Source of the DNA: Mediterraneibacter massiliensis
Lineage (GTDB): Bacteria > Bacillota > Clostridia > Lachnospirales > Lachnospiraceae
Direction: 5' to 3'
Assembly (NCBI RefSeq): GCF_001487105.1
Contig: NZ_LN912999.1
Span: forward strand, 62,001 to 126,000
DNA: 64,000 nucleotides
Below are positions 53,199-62,582 of the stretch, one piece after another; position 1 is the stretch's first letter, and every line of letters starts with the position of its first letter. The position numbers and the translations under genes are program-made. The notes under the pieces are model-generated. The model did not search any database, was not told the DNA's origin, and was given only the letters and a program-made list of their open reading frames with translations.

Positions 53199-53906
53199 AT
53201 GTTTTATGGATATTATCTGGATCCTACGTATATATTAGTGGTAATCGGAGCGCTCATCTGTATGGTCGCTTCTTCGAGGGTGAATCGGGTATATGCAAAG
53301 TATTCTCGTATGCAAAGCCATACAGGAATGACAGGGAAAGAGGCGGCAGAACGGATCTTGCGCATGAATGGCATATATGATGTAACGGTACGCCATATAC
53401 CGGGGAATCTGACAGATCATTATGATCCGCGCAATAAGACGCTGGGACTTTCTGACGCAACTTACCACTCCTCTTCTGTGGCAGCTATCGGTGTGGCGGC
53501 ACATGAGTGCGGGCATGCGCTACAGCATGCGGTCGGATATGCGCCGCTTAAGATCAGAGGGTCTCTTGTGCCTGTCGCAAATATCGGCTCTATGGCCGCA
53601 TGGCCTTTGATCTTGATCGGACTTTTTATGAATGGAAGTATGTCGTCCGTTTTGATCAATCTGGGGATTTATCTTTTCTCGGCGGCTGTGTTGTTTCAGC
53701 TTGTGACGCTGCCGGTCGAGTTCAATGCTTCCGGCAGAGCAGTGAGAGTATTGGAAACTTCCGGTATGTTGTATCCGCAGGAGGCAGAAGCGACGAAGAA
53801 AGTGTTAAGAGCGGCTGCCCTTACCTATGTGGCGAGCGCAGCGGCAATGATCCTGCAGCTTTTGCGGCTGCTGATCCTGACAGGAGGAAGAAGAGACAAT
53901 GACTAA
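53199..53906 (+). CDS. YugP-type zinc metallopeptidase
   Basis: A 235-residue membrane protein of the YugP (DUF2268/peptidase M-) family. The zinc motif HECGHALQHAVGY lies near residues 105-117 with the catalytic Glu. Hydrophobic segments lie near residues 5-25, 120-170 and 210-230. EFNASGRA near residue 172 holds the third ligand region. AAGGAGGTTATGC precedes the ATG. It overlaps rsmB by 8 bases. The target is not known; it often lies with the translation genes seen here. Confidence 0.9.
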   Translation: MFYGYYLDPTYILVVIGALICMVASSRVNRVYAKYSRMQSHTGMTGKEAAERILRMNGIYDVTVRHIPGNLTDHYDPRNKTLGLSDATYHSSSVAAIGVAAHECGHALQHAVGYAPLKIRGSLVPVANIGSMAAWPLILIGLFMNGSMSSVLINLGIYLFSAAVLFQLVTLPVEFNASGRAVRVLETSGMLYPQEAEATKKVLRAAALTYVASAAAMILQLLRLLILTGGRRDND

Positions 53907-55263
53907 GCCGGTAAGTGAGAGGGAACTGGTACTGGCGATTCTCTTAGAAGTTTTGGAGAAAGGGCAGTACAGCCATATCGTTCTTTCGAGAACATTGGAA
54001 AAATACCAGTACCTGGAGAAAAAAGAACGTGCTTTTATTACCCGTGTCACGGAAGGCACACTGGAACATCTGATCGAGATTGATTATATACTGGATTATT
54101 TTTCAAAAGTAAAAGTAAAGAAAATGAAGCCTGTCATCCGTGGTATTTTAAGAAGCGCAGTCTATCAGCTGAAATATATGGATAGTATACCAGACCCGGC
54201 AGTCTGCAACGAGGCGGTCAAGCTGGCGGTGAAGAAGGGCTTTGCAAATCTAAAAGGTTTTGTAAACGGCGTGCTTAGAAATGTGGCTAGAAACCTGGAG
54301 CAGGTCGAATATCCAGAAGAAGAAAGAAAAGCTTTGTCGGTGAAATATTCTATGCCGGAATGGATCTTAGAAATGTGGGAGCGGGATATGCCCTTCTCTG
54401 TCATAGAAAAAATAGCCGCTTCTTTTCAGCAGGAGATCCCGGTTACGATCCGCTGCAATCAGGAGAAGACGTCGCCGGAACAATTGAAAGCAGCGTTGGA
54501 AGCGGAGGGGGTCACGGTCGAAGAACATCCTTATCTGCCCTCTGCATTCCGCATATCCGGGTATGACTATCTGAAGAATCTGTTGTGCTTTCGTAAAGGT
54601 TGGTTTGTCGTACAGGATATCAGTTCGATGCTGGCTGTAGAAGCAGCGCAGGTAAAGGAAAACGACCAGGTGCTGGATGTCTGCGCGGCTCCCGGCGGCA
54701 AGGCGCTTTACCTGGCGGAAAAGCTAAAAGGGACAGGCATGGTAGAGGCGAGAGACCTGACTATGTATAAGACAGGGTTGATCGAGGAGAACATTGCGCG
54801 TACGGGATTTCAAAATATAAAAGCCGTCTGCAAAGACGCTGCGGTATTGGATGAAGAAACAATAGGCAGCGCGGATATTGTACTTGCCGATCTGCCTTGC
54901 TCCGGTCTGGGAGTGCTGGGGAAAAAGACGGATTTGAAATATAAAGTGTCTCCCGCAGGGATGAAAGAACTGGTCCTTTTACAGCGAAGGATATTGCATA
55001 CAGTACAAAATTACGTGAAGCCAGGGGGCACTCTTTTATACAGCACGTGTACGATACATAAGGAAGAAAATGAAGAAAATGTCCACTGGTTTTTAAAAGA
55101 ACATCCGGCGTTTGTTTTAGAAGATATACGAAAAGACCTGTGCTTGGAACTGCAAAGCAGCGTAAATGAAGAAGGATGGCTGCAGCTTCTTCCGGGGATC
55201 CACGACAGCGACGGTTTTTTTATCGCCAGATTAAGGCGCAGACAGGAAAGTGACAAGATATGA
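53899..55263 (+). CDS. rsmB: 16S rRNA (cytosine967-C5)-methyltransferase
   Basis: A 454-residue methyltransferase for one 16S rRNA base. Residues 1-135 are the NusB-like domain. The SAM-binding motif is VLDVCAAPGGKALYLAE (about residue 258), the catalytic motif IV is LADLPCSGLGVLG (Cys), and motif VI is YSTCTIHKEENEENV with the second Cys. It overlaps the protease gene by 8 bases and rlmN by 4. GACAGGAGGAAG lies before the start. Confidence 0.96.
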   Translation: MTKPVSERELVLAILLEVLEKGQYSHIVLSRTLEKYQYLEKKERAFITRVTEGTLEHLIEIDYILDYFSKVKVKKMKPVIRGILRSAVYQLKYMDSIPDPAVCNEAVKLAVKKGFANLKGFVNGVLRNVARNLEQVEYPEEERKALSVKYSMPEWILEMWERDMPFSVIEKIAASFQQEIPVTIRCNQEKTSPEQLKAALEAEGVTVEEHPYLPSAFRISGYDYLKNLLCFRKGWFVVQDISSMLAVEAAQVKENDQVLDVCAAPGGKALYLAEKLKGTGMVEARDLTMYKTGLIEENIARTGFQNIKAVCKDAAVLDEETIGSADIVLADLPCSGLGVLGKKTDLKYKVSPAGMKELVLLQRRILHTVQNYVKPGGTLLYSTCTIHKEENEENVHWFLKEHPAFVLEDIRKDLCLELQSSVNEEGWLQLLPGIHDSDGFFIARLRRRQESDKI

Positions 55264-56291
55264 AAAAAGATATTGGCGCATATACATATGAACAATTGCA
55301 AAAAGAAATAGAAATGCTTGGAGAAAAAACATTTCGCGCAAAGCAGGTCTATGAATGGATCCATGTGAAATTGGCTTCTTCTTTTGAAGAAATGACCAAT
55401 GTATCGAAAGAACTGCGGAAGAAATTGGACGATCACTATATCATACTGCCTGTTCGGGAAGTAGAAAGACAAGTATCAAAGCTGGACGGAACAAATAAAT
55501 TTCTATTTGAACTGTATGATGGCAATATGGTGGAGAGTGTGCTGATGCGGTATAAACATGGCAATTCGGTCTGTATTTCTTCTCAGGTCGGATGCCGGAT
55601 GGGATGCCGTTTTTGCGCATCCACGATCGGTGGACTCGTGCGGAATCTTTCCCCTTCTGAGATGCTGGGACAGATCTATCAGATCCAGAAGATCACAAAG
55701 GAACGAGTATCCAATGTAGTTGTGATGGGAACCGGAGAACCACTTGATAATTATGACAGTCTTCTGCGCTTTATCCGCCTTCTGACAGACGAGCACGGCC
55801 TGCATATCAGCCAGAGAAATGTGACGGTATCTACCTGTGGACTGGTACCGCAGATCCTGCGTCTGGCGCAGGAAGAACTGCAGATCACACTGGCACTGTC
55901 TCTGCATGGTTCTACACAGGAGAAGCGAAAGAAGCTTATGCCTGTGGCAAATAAATATGATCTGGAAGAAGTACTGCATGCCTGTGATCTGTATTTTGAG
56001 AAAACCGGCAGAAGAATGACATTTGAATACAGCCTGGTACATGAGGTCAATGATACAAAAGAAGATGCAGAAGAATTGATCGAGATCTTACAGCACAGAA
56101 ACTGTCATTTGAATCTGATCCCTGTAAATCCGATCCGCGAACGAAAATTTAAACGACCGGACAGTAAAAATACCTTGAATTTCAAAAATAAACTTGAAAA
56201 AAATGGGATAAATGTTACTATAAGAAGGGAAATGGGCGCAGATATTGATGGAGCGTGCGGACAGCTCCGCAGGCGCAGGCAGAATGATTAA
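55260..56291 (+). CDS. rlmN: Dual-specificity 23S rRNA/tRNA (adenine-C2)-methyltransferase
   Basis: A 343-residue radical SAM enzyme that methylates A2503 of 23S rRNA and A37 of some tRNAs. The Fe-S motif is CRMGCRFC (about residues 114-121), and MGTGEPLDNYD is the SAM-binding part. The C-terminal methyl-carrying Cys is in GACGQL (about residue 335). The start overlaps the rsmB stop in ATGA. The tail of the gene overlaps no other start; the prpC start lies 13 bases after its stop. Confidence 0.97.
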   Translation: MKKDIGAYTYEQLQKEIEMLGEKTFRAKQVYEWIHVKLASSFEEMTNVSKELRKKLDDHYIILPVREVERQVSKLDGTNKFLFELYDGNMVESVLMRYKHGNSVCISSQVGCRMGCRFCASTIGGLVRNLSPSEMLGQIYQIQKITKERVSNVVVMGTGEPLDNYDSLLRFIRLLTDEHGLHISQRNVTVSTCGLVPQILRLAQEELQITLALSLHGSTQEKRKKLMPVANKYDLEEVLHACDLYFEKTGRRMTFEYSLVHEVNDTKEDAEELIEILQHRNCHLNLIPVNPIRERKFKRPDSKNTLNFKNKLEKNGINVTIRREMGADIDGACGQLRRRRQND

Positions 56292-56304
56292 AGGAGAAGA
56301 GTGT

Positions 56305-57045
56305 ATGAAGACATTTTCCATTACTGACGTAGGAATGGTAAGACAGGTAAATCAAGATTATGTCTATACGGCAGACAAACCGCTTGGAACCCTGGAAAAT
56401 TTATTTGTAGTGGCAGACGGAATGGGCGGACACCAGGCAGGGGACTACGCCTCCAAGTATACGGTAGAAGTTTTGCAGAGGGAATTAAAGCAAAGCGAAG
56501 AGGAAGATGTAGAAAAAGCTCTTGTGCAGGCAATCAAGAAGGCGAACAAAGAGATTATAAAAAAAGCCTCGTCGGATACACATCTTAAAGGAATGGGAAC
56601 AACAGTTGTGGCGGCGACGATAGAAGGACAGATGATGTATTTTGCCAATGTCGGTGACAGCCGTCTATATCTGATCAACCAGGGAATACAGCAGCTGACG
56701 AAAGACCACTCACTGGTGGAGGAGATGGTGCGTCTCGGAGGGATCAAACCGGAGGAGGCAAAACATCATCCGGATAAGAATATTATCACAAGAGCCATCG
56801 GCGCAAAGGCAGATGTAGAAGTGGATTTTTATGAGCACCGTTTGAAAAAGGGAGACATCATTTTGATGTGTACAGACGGGCTGAACAATATGGTAGAAGA
56901 TGAGGAAATCTTCCATATCGTACAGGGGGGAAGAGATATCGTAGAAGCGGCACAATCCTTGGTAGAAGCTGCAAAAGAAAACGGCGGTACTGACAATATT
57001 GGAGTCGTATTGGTGGAACCGTTCGCAGATGAGGTGAGTATATGA
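56305..57045 (+). CDS. prpC: PP2C-type protein phosphatase (Stp/PrpC)
   Basis: A 246-residue metal-dependent phosphatase that reverses PrkC phosphorylation. Motifs with metal Asp residues are VADGMGGHQAGD (about 34-45), GDSRLYL, MCTDGLNNMV and GGTDNIGVVLV. ATG at 56305 follows AAAGGAG by 7 bases; an in-frame ATG at 56245 would overlap rlmN and lacks a site. The stop overlaps the prkC start in ATGA, the usual phosphatase-kinase pair. Confidence 0.97.
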   Translation: MKTFSITDVGMVRQVNQDYVYTADKPLGTLENLFVVADGMGGHQAGDYASKYTVEVLQRELKQSEEEDVEKALVQAIKKANKEIIKKASSDTHLKGMGTTVVAATIEGQMMYFANVGDSRLYLINQGIQQLTKDHSLVEEMVRLGGIKPEEAKHHPDKNIITRAIGAKADVEVDFYEHRLKKGDIILMCTDGLNNMVEDEEIFHIVQGGRDIVEAAQSLVEAAKENGGTDNIGVVLVEPFADEVSI

Positions 57046-59069
57046 TCAAAGAAGGAGTATTTTTAGGAAAACGGTATGAAATACTGGGCCGCATTGGTTC
57101 CGGCGGAATGGCAGATGTATATAAGGGGAAAGACCATAAGCTGAATCGTTATGTGGCGATCAAAGTGCTGAAAAGTGATTTCCGGACAGACGAGGTGTTT
57201 ATCCAGAAATTTTTAAGTGAAGCGCAGGCTGCGGCGGGGCTGATGCACCCAAACGTAGTCAATGTGTATGACGTAGGGCAGGATAGAGGCCTCTACTATA
57301 TGGTCATGGAATTGGTAGAGGGGATCACGCTGAAAGAGTATATAGAAAAGAAAGGAAAACTGTCAGCAAAGGAAGCCATCAGTATTTCCATCCAGATGGT
57401 GACAGGTATCCAGGCAGCTCATAACCAGCATATCGTTCACAGAGACATTAAACCCCAGAATATCATTATTTCCAAGGATGGAAAAGTAAAAGTAACAGAT
57501 TTCGGTATCGCCAGAGCGACGACTTCTACGAATACGATCAGTGCCAGTGTGATGGGCTCTGTACACTATACATCTCCTGAACAGGCGCGGGGCGGCATCG
57601 TAGATGAGAAAAGCGATATTTACTCCGCAGGTATCACTATGTATGAGATGGTCACAGGACATGTGCCTTTCGACGGGGATTCTACCGTGTCTGTTGCGAT
57701 CAAGCATTTGCAGGAGGAAGTGCCTTCTCCGGCAGAAGAAGTACCGGATCTTCCCTATAGTCTGGAATGTATCATATTGAAATGTACCCAGAAGAATCCA
57801 AGCGCCAGATACTTAAGCTGTGAAGACCTGATTTTAGATCTAAAACGTTCGTTAGTAGATCCGGAGGGAGATTTTGTTGTTTCCGGCGTCTACGGGAATA
57901 CAGGAGATCGGACGGTTGTCATGTCTACGGAGGAGTTGGATCGCTTGCAGAAAGAGCGGTATGATGAAGAAGACGATTATGACGGCGAGTATGATGAGGA
58001 TGAGGAAGACGAGTACGAGGACGATAGATATACAAAAAACCGCAAAAAAAATGCAGTGGATCCGCATACAAAGAAGATCATGAAGATCTTGATGATCGTA
58101 GCTGCTGCGGTGATCGCGCTGGCGGTCATTTTTATGGTGGCAAATGCGGCGGGGCTGTTTAAAGGAGGCGCCGGTACGACGCAGACGGCTTCCTCAAAAG
58201 TGACGGTACCAGACGTGACAGGAATGACGGAAAAAGAGGCACAGGAAGCGCTGAATAAAAAGAAACTGGGAATGGTTGTCTCTGAGAGAAAAGAGTCAGA
58301 TAAATATGATAAAGGTGAGATCATCAGTCAGGATCCGGGCAAAGGGAAAAAAGTGGCAAAGAATACGGAAATAAAAGTCGTTGTCAGTACAGGGAAGAAG
58401 GCAGAAACAGTAGCTGTGCCCGATGTAGCCGGACAGGACGAAGACAAAGCACAGAAAGCTTTGGAAAAGGCCAATCTTGTAGTGATTTCAGAAGGACAGT
58501 ATGATGACAGCATAGAAGAAGGAAAGGTCATTTCCACAGACCCGGCAGCAGGAACAGAAGTAAAAGAAGGCTCCACGGTAAAAATGTATGTAAGTCTTGG
58601 AGCAGAACCGGCGGTTGTGCCAAACATCGTGGGAATGTGGTCGGAAGACGCGGCGAATGCCTTGTATAATGCCGGTTTAAATCCCGGAAATGTAACGGAA
58701 GAATACAGTGATAAGTATGAAGCAGGCATCGTCATCTCTCAGAAAACAAAGGCGGATAAAAAAGTGGATAAAGGTTCTTCTGTAGATTATGTCATTAGCA
58801 AAGGACCGCAGACGAAGAAGGTATCGGTGCCTTCTCTTTCCGGATATTCCCAGGCACAGGCAGAGCAGATGTTGATAAATGCGGGATTGAACGTAGGTCA
58901 GATTACCTATGAGGACAGTAAAGATTTCGCCCAGGGACTTGTTATCCGTCAGTCTATCAGCGGCAGTGTAGACGAAGGAACTTATGTAGACTTTGTAGTG
59001 AGCAATGGTTCCGGACAGATCGATCAAGGAACAGACGGCGAGGATCAGGAAGAAGGCCTTTTGGAATGA
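57042..59069 (+). CDS. prkC: PASTA-domain Ser/Thr protein kinase
   Basis: A 675-residue membrane kinase. Residues 10-270 are the kinase: GSGGMADVYKG, the Lys in VAIKVLK, HRDIKPQN and TDFGIARA. An acidic stretch (about 307-330) precedes one membrane segment (about 346-372). Four outer PASTA repeats fill residues 385-655 (VPDVTGM, VPDVAGQ, VPNIVGM, VPSLSGY), which bind muropeptides in relatives. It signals on growth, wall synthesis and spore exit. The start overlaps the prpC stop; GAGGTGA lies upstream. Confidence 0.98.
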   Translation: MIKEGVFLGKRYEILGRIGSGGMADVYKGKDHKLNRYVAIKVLKSDFRTDEVFIQKFLSEAQAAAGLMHPNVVNVYDVGQDRGLYYMVMELVEGITLKEYIEKKGKLSAKEAISISIQMVTGIQAAHNQHIVHRDIKPQNIIISKDGKVKVTDFGIARATTSTNTISASVMGSVHYTSPEQARGGIVDEKSDIYSAGITMYEMVTGHVPFDGDSTVSVAIKHLQEEVPSPAEEVPDLPYSLECIILKCTQKNPSARYLSCEDLILDLKRSLVDPEGDFVVSGVYGNTGDRTVVMSTEELDRLQKERYDEEDDYDGEYDEDEEDEYEDDRYTKNRKKNAVDPHTKKIMKILMIVAAAVIALAVIFMVANAAGLFKGGAGTTQTASSKVTVPDVTGMTEKEAQEALNKKKLGMVVSERKESDKYDKGEIISQDPGKGKKVAKNTEIKVVVSTGKKAETVAVPDVAGQDEDKAQKALEKANLVVISEGQYDDSIEEGKVISTDPAAGTEVKEGSTVKMYVSLGAEPAVVPNIVGMWSEDAANALYNAGLNPGNVTEEYSDKYEAGIVISQKTKADKKVDKGSSVDYVISKGPQTKKVSVPSLSGYSQAQAEQMLINAGLNVGQITYEDSKDFAQGLVIRQSISGSVDEGTYVDFVVSNGSGQIDQGTDGEDQEEGLLE

Positions 59070-59085
59070 CAGCGGGAAAAAATAG

Positions 59086-59967
59086 ATGATACAGGGAAAG
59101 ATAATCAAAGGGATAGCCGGATTCTACTACGTTGATGTAGTAGGATCCGGTGTTTATGAGTGTAAAGCAAAAGGAATTTTCAGAAAAGAAAAAAAGAAGC
59201 CTCTTGTAGGGGATGAAGTTAAGATCGAAGTGCTGGATGCTATAAAAAAAGAAGGCAATATTGTCGAAATCCTGCCGCGCAGGAATGAGCTGATACGTCC
59301 GGCAGTATCCAATATAGATCAGGCATTGGTCGTATTTGCCGTGACAGATCCAAGTCCGCATTTCAATCTGCTGGATCGTTTTTTAGTTACGATGGATCTA
59401 AAAGACATCCCCGTGATACTTTGTTTTAATAAAAGGGATATTGCGCAGGACAGAGAGACTGCAGAACTAAAAGAAGTATATGAGGCATGCGGGTATCCTG
59501 TTTTATTTACAAGCGCCAAAGAAAAAGAAAATATAGGACAGCTAAAGCGGCTTTTAAAGGGAAAGACAACAGCAGTAGCAGGCCCTTCCGGTGTGGGAAA
59601 ATCTTCTTTAATCAACTTGGTACAGTCTGCAGTGGAAATGGAGACGGGCAGTATCAGCCGGAAAATTGCAAGAGGAAAGCATACGACGAGACATTCAGAG
59701 CTGCTCGTGATAGAAGAAGGATCTTATATTATGGATACGCCGGGCTTTAGTTCTTTATATATCAGCGAAATAGACAAAGAAGAGTTGAAGTACTGTTTCC
59801 GGGAATTTGCGCAGTATGAAGGAACGTGTAAGTTCCACGGCTGTTCACATATCCATGAGCCGGGCTGTGCGGTCAAGCAGGCGGTCGAAGAAAGGAAGAT
59901 ACACAAAATACGATATAAGGATTATACAGATATGTATCAGGAACTGAAAGAGAAAGAGAGGTATTAA
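59086..59967 (+). CDS. rsgA: Ribosome small-subunit GTPase RsgA
   Basis: A 293-residue GTPase that helps 30S maturation. Its GTPase motifs are permuted as the family requires: NKRD and TSAK come before GPSGVGKSSLI (about residue 167) and DTPGF. The N-terminal OB fold covers residues 1-70. A zinc knuckle closes the protein (CKFHGCSHIHEPGC, about residues 247-260). It lies 16 bases after prkC and 2 before rpe, an order common in Clostridia. Confidence 0.97.
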   Translation: MIQGKIIKGIAGFYYVDVVGSGVYECKAKGIFRKEKKKPLVGDEVKIEVLDAIKKEGNIVEILPRRNELIRPAVSNIDQALVVFAVTDPSPHFNLLDRFLVTMDLKDIPVILCFNKRDIAQDRETAELKEVYEACGYPVLFTSAKEKENIGQLKRLLKGKTTAVAGPSGVGKSSLINLVQSAVEMETGSISRKIARGKHTTRHSELLVIEEGSYIMDTPGFSSLYISEIDKEELKYCFREFAQYEGTCKFHGCSHIHEPGCAVKQAVEERKIHKIRYKDYTDMYQELKEKERY

Positions 59968-59969
59968 AA

Positions 59970-60632
59970 ATGAAAAGAATATTGGCGCCATCCATATTGT
60001 CAGCAGATTTTAAAGTATTGGGCGAACAGTTGCAGGCAACTGCCGCCGGTGGGGCGGAGTATATCCATTTTGATGTGATGGATGGAGACTTTGTGCCGAG
60101 CATTTCTTTTGGGATGCCTGTGCTGTCCTCTATTCAAGGAGTCACTTCACAAGTGATGGATGTGCATTTGATGGTGACAGAGCCGATTCGATATGTAAAG
60201 GCATTTAAGGAAGCTGGCGCAGATTTTTTGACAGTGCATTATGAAGCGTGTGAAGATCTGCATAAGACATTATATGAGATTCATGAGTGCGGTCTGAAAG
60301 CCGGTATTTCCATCAAGCCAAATACACCGGTACGTATGCTGGAACCATTTTTGAAAGAAGCAGAGATGTTCTTGATCATGTCTGTAGAACCCGGTTTTGG
60401 CGGACAGGCTTTTATTCCGGAGTCTCTGCATAAGATAAAGGAATTAAGGTCTTTATTGGATGAAAGAGATTTGTCTGCGGATATTGAGGTGGATGGTGGG
60501 ATCTACCATCAGAACGTAGGAGAGGTTTTGAAAGCAGGTGCCAATGTGATCGTGTCAGGTTCCGGTGTATTCAAGGGAAATATTACGGAAAATACAGAGA
60601 AGTTTATGGAGATATTAAAGAAATATGAGTAA
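59970..60632 (+). CDS. rpe: Ribulose-phosphate 3-epimerase
   Basis: A 220-residue enzyme of the pentose phosphate pathway. Motifs are APSILSADF, the metal His/Asp in YIHFDVMDGDFVP and VDVHLMV-like MDVHLMV, SVEPGFGGQ and EVDGGI with the catalytic Asp. The barrel length is normal. AGAGAGGT lies before the ATG, inside rsgA. It overlaps thiN by 8 bases. Confidence 0.98.
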   Translation: MKRILAPSILSADFKVLGEQLQATAAGGAEYIHFDVMDGDFVPSISFGMPVLSSIQGVTSQVMDVHLMVTEPIRYVKAFKEAGADFLTVHYEACEDLHKTLYEIHECGLKAGISIKPNTPVRMLEPFLKEAEMFLIMSVEPGFGGQAFIPESLHKIKELRSLLDERDLSADIEVDGGIYHQNVGEVLKAGANVIVSGSGVFKGNITENTEKFMEILKKYE

Positions 60633-61278
60633 GCATACAGTCATCGTAAGCGGGGGGATGATAGAGGAAGAGTTCGCTTTATCCGTTCTGCAGAATGAAG
60701 AGACAGAGTTCATCATTGGGGTGGATAAAGGTCTTGACTTTTTATATGCACATAAGATCTGTCCGGATTATATAGTGGGAGATTTTGACAGTGCGCCTTC
60801 CGGTGTTGTGAAATATTACAAAGAACAGACCAATGTTCCGATCCGGGAATTTAATCCGGTGAAGGATGCGTCTGATACAGAGATCGCGCTGCGGCTTTGT
60901 CTGGATCTGCACAGGAAAGAGATTATCATACTAGGCGGAACCGGCACAAGGATTGATCATATATGGGCTAATGTCCAGAGCCTAAAGATTGCTTTGGACG
61001 CAGGAGCAGACGCCAGGATCCTGGACAGCCATAATCAGATACGGCTTTTAAAAGATAAGGTCTGTCTAAAAAAAGAAGAAGCGTTCGGGCCCTATTTTTC
61101 TGTGTTTTCTCTGGGCGGAACCATAGAGGGCGTCAATATCGTGGGCGCAAAATATCCCCTTGCAGACCATACCCTTTTGCCCTATGACAGCCTCTGTGTG
61201 AGCAATGAGTTTGAGGCGGACGAAGTAGAGATTTCCTTTGTCTATGGGACGTTGATCTTGATGGAGACAAAAGACTGA
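60625..61278 (+). CDS. thiN: Thiamine pyrophosphokinase
   Basis: A 217-residue enzyme that makes thiamine diphosphate from thiamine and ATP. Typical parts are GVDKGLDFLY, DYIVGDFDSAP (metal Asp) and FNPVKDASDTEIAL in the N half, GGTGTRIDHIWAN in the middle, and a C-terminal beta domain (SLGGTIEGVNIVGAKYPL). It overlaps rpe by 8 bases, as in other Firmicutes. Confidence 0.96.
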   Translation: MSKHTVIVSGGMIEEEFALSVLQNEETEFIIGVDKGLDFLYAHKICPDYIVGDFDSAPSGVVKYYKEQTNVPIREFNPVKDASDTEIALRLCLDLHRKEIIILGGTGTRIDHIWANVQSLKIALDAGADARILDSHNQIRLLKDKVCLKKEEAFGPYFSVFSLGGTIEGVNIVGAKYPLADHTLLPYDSLCVSNEFEADEVEISFVYGTLILMETKD

Positions 61279-61311
61279 CCGGATCATTTGAGATAGAAAG
61301 GGGGAAACAGG

Positions 61312-62049
61312 ATGCGTAAATATGTTTATCTTCTTTTAGTATCGATGCTTATTTTGATTAGCGGATGCAGTGGGCAAAAAGAAGCGGAAGCTGATAAAAA
61401 AGAGAAAACTGTCCAGTCTGAAACAAAAGAAAAATCTGTGAAGAACGAGAAGAATAAGAAGGAGAACAAGAAGAAGCCTGCGGTATCAGCAACGGAAACC
61501 AAAGAAGAACCGTGGACGCCGATCACAGATCCAGCAAATGCGCCGGAAGATTGGAAAAATCAGCAGGAACCGCCCTATTGTTTGGGGTGTGGCAGGAAAA
61601 AGGAGGAAGTGTCTATCTCACGAGATGGGTATTGCGGTGAATGTTTTACAAAATATTATGAACCTACTTTGCCTCATTGCGATACTTGCGGCGGCTGCCT
61701 GTATGGAGGCGGATATATAGGAAATCGACATCCTGAGTGCTATCACTGCGATTATTGCGGAGGAGAGTGGAATGAAAACTATGGAGACCATTGGGACAGC
61801 TCTTATGGTTTCGCATGCTGTGAATGTTATATAGAACAGATCGTCGGCTGCTCACAGTGCGGATACAGAGGAGATATGTCTATGTGGGAATCCGGAATGT
61901 GCGATGCTTGTCTGCAGCAATGGGAACAAAATGAAAGCCAGGTATATTGTTCTTACTGCGGACAGCCGACGAACGATCCGGATCCGCAATATGGATTATG
62001 CCCGGCTTGTCTGCAGATGAAAAATGAAATTGAAAGTTATCCATGGTGA
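61312..62049 (+). CDS. Cysteine-rich zinc-ribbon lipoprotein
   Basis: A 245-residue lipoprotein with a lipobox LILISGC (Cys19). Residues 22-60 are a Lys/Glu-rich linker. Residues 80-245 hold many CxxC pairs (CLGCG, CGEC, CDTCGGC, CDYCG, CCEC, CSQCG, CDAC, CSYCG, CPAC), enough for about four to five zinc-binding units. The family is not known to me. A zinc-binding protein outside the membrane is likely. GAAAGGGGG lies before the ATG. A terminator follows at 62111. Confidence 0.8.
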   Translation: MRKYVYLLLVSMLILISGCSGQKEAEADKKEKTVQSETKEKSVKNEKNKKENKKKPAVSATETKEEPWTPITDPANAPEDWKNQQEPPYCLGCGRKKEEVSISRDGYCGECFTKYYEPTLPHCDTCGGCLYGGGYIGNRHPECYHCDYCGGEWNENYGDHWDSSYGFACCECYIEQIVGCSQCGYRGDMSMWESGMCDACLQQWEQNESQVYCSYCGQPTNDPDPQYGLCPACLQMKNEIESYPW

Positions 62050-62110
62050 GCTGAAAAACATTGCACTTGGGCTAAAAGTAATAGAAAATAAGTGAAAGAT
62101 TTTAAACCCA

Positions 62111-62136
62111 AAGGGAGCATTAGCTCCCTTATTTTC
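62111..62136 (+). terminator. Terminator after the lipoprotein gene
   Basis: AAGGGAGC (62111-62118) pairs with GCTCCCTT (62123-62130) around ATTA, followed by ATTTTC. From here to 62324 no gene was recognised. Confidence 0.75.
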
Positions 62137-62324
62137 ATATAAGAAGAAATATCCTTTTTATGAAAAGCGGCTCTTACAATTGAAGAGGCGGCTGCGTATA
62201 GTGATATAAGAGGCGGGAGATGGGAGATGGGATAGAAATTGAATATTCACAAAGATAAAACGGTATGGTATAATACAAGATACTGTATTAGGGCTTCTTT
62301 GGATTGGAATAAAGAAGAAAATCT

Positions 62325-62495
62325 ATGCGTGTATTGAGACATACATTCGCTGCTAGAGCGATAGAGGGAGGAATAAGGCAGAAAACATTACAAGTCATTT
62401 TAGGGTATTCAAACGTTGGTATCACCAGGAACTTATAGGTGCATGTCACAGAAGACGAAAAAATGAAAGAAATGGAAAAGATAGAAAAACATTAA
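62325..62495 (+). pseudogene. C-terminal remnant of a tyrosine recombinase (integrase)
   Basis: The frame reads RVLRHTFAARAIEGG, TLQVILGYSNVGITRNL, a TAG stop at 62436-62438, then VHVTEDEKMKEMEKIEK to TAA at 62493-62495. These match the HxLRHTFA and LGHSxxxxTxxYxHV motifs of phage-type integrases. The stop falls on the codon of the catalytic Tyr. The N-terminal and central parts are not found upstream. It marks an old integration event. Confidence 0.85.
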
Positions 62496-62537
62496 AAATT
62501 GTATAGTAAATTGTGTAGTAAAAACATAAAGAAAGGC

Positions 62538-62564
62538 GAAAACCCGCAAAATTACAGGGTTTTC
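62538..62564 (+). other. Hairpin after the integrase remnant, possible attachment-site region
   Basis: GAAAACCC (62538-62545) pairs with GGGTTTTC (62557-62564). It lies 43 bases after the integrase stop and 18 before ychF. It may be the terminator of the lost element or part of an old attachment site. Confidence 0.4.
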
Positions 62565-62582
62565 AGACAGGTGAAGATAAAA

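Noticed and set aside
62111..62582. Complete prophage or integrative element
   Set aside because: Only the last 55 codons of an integrase remain; no other element genes are near.
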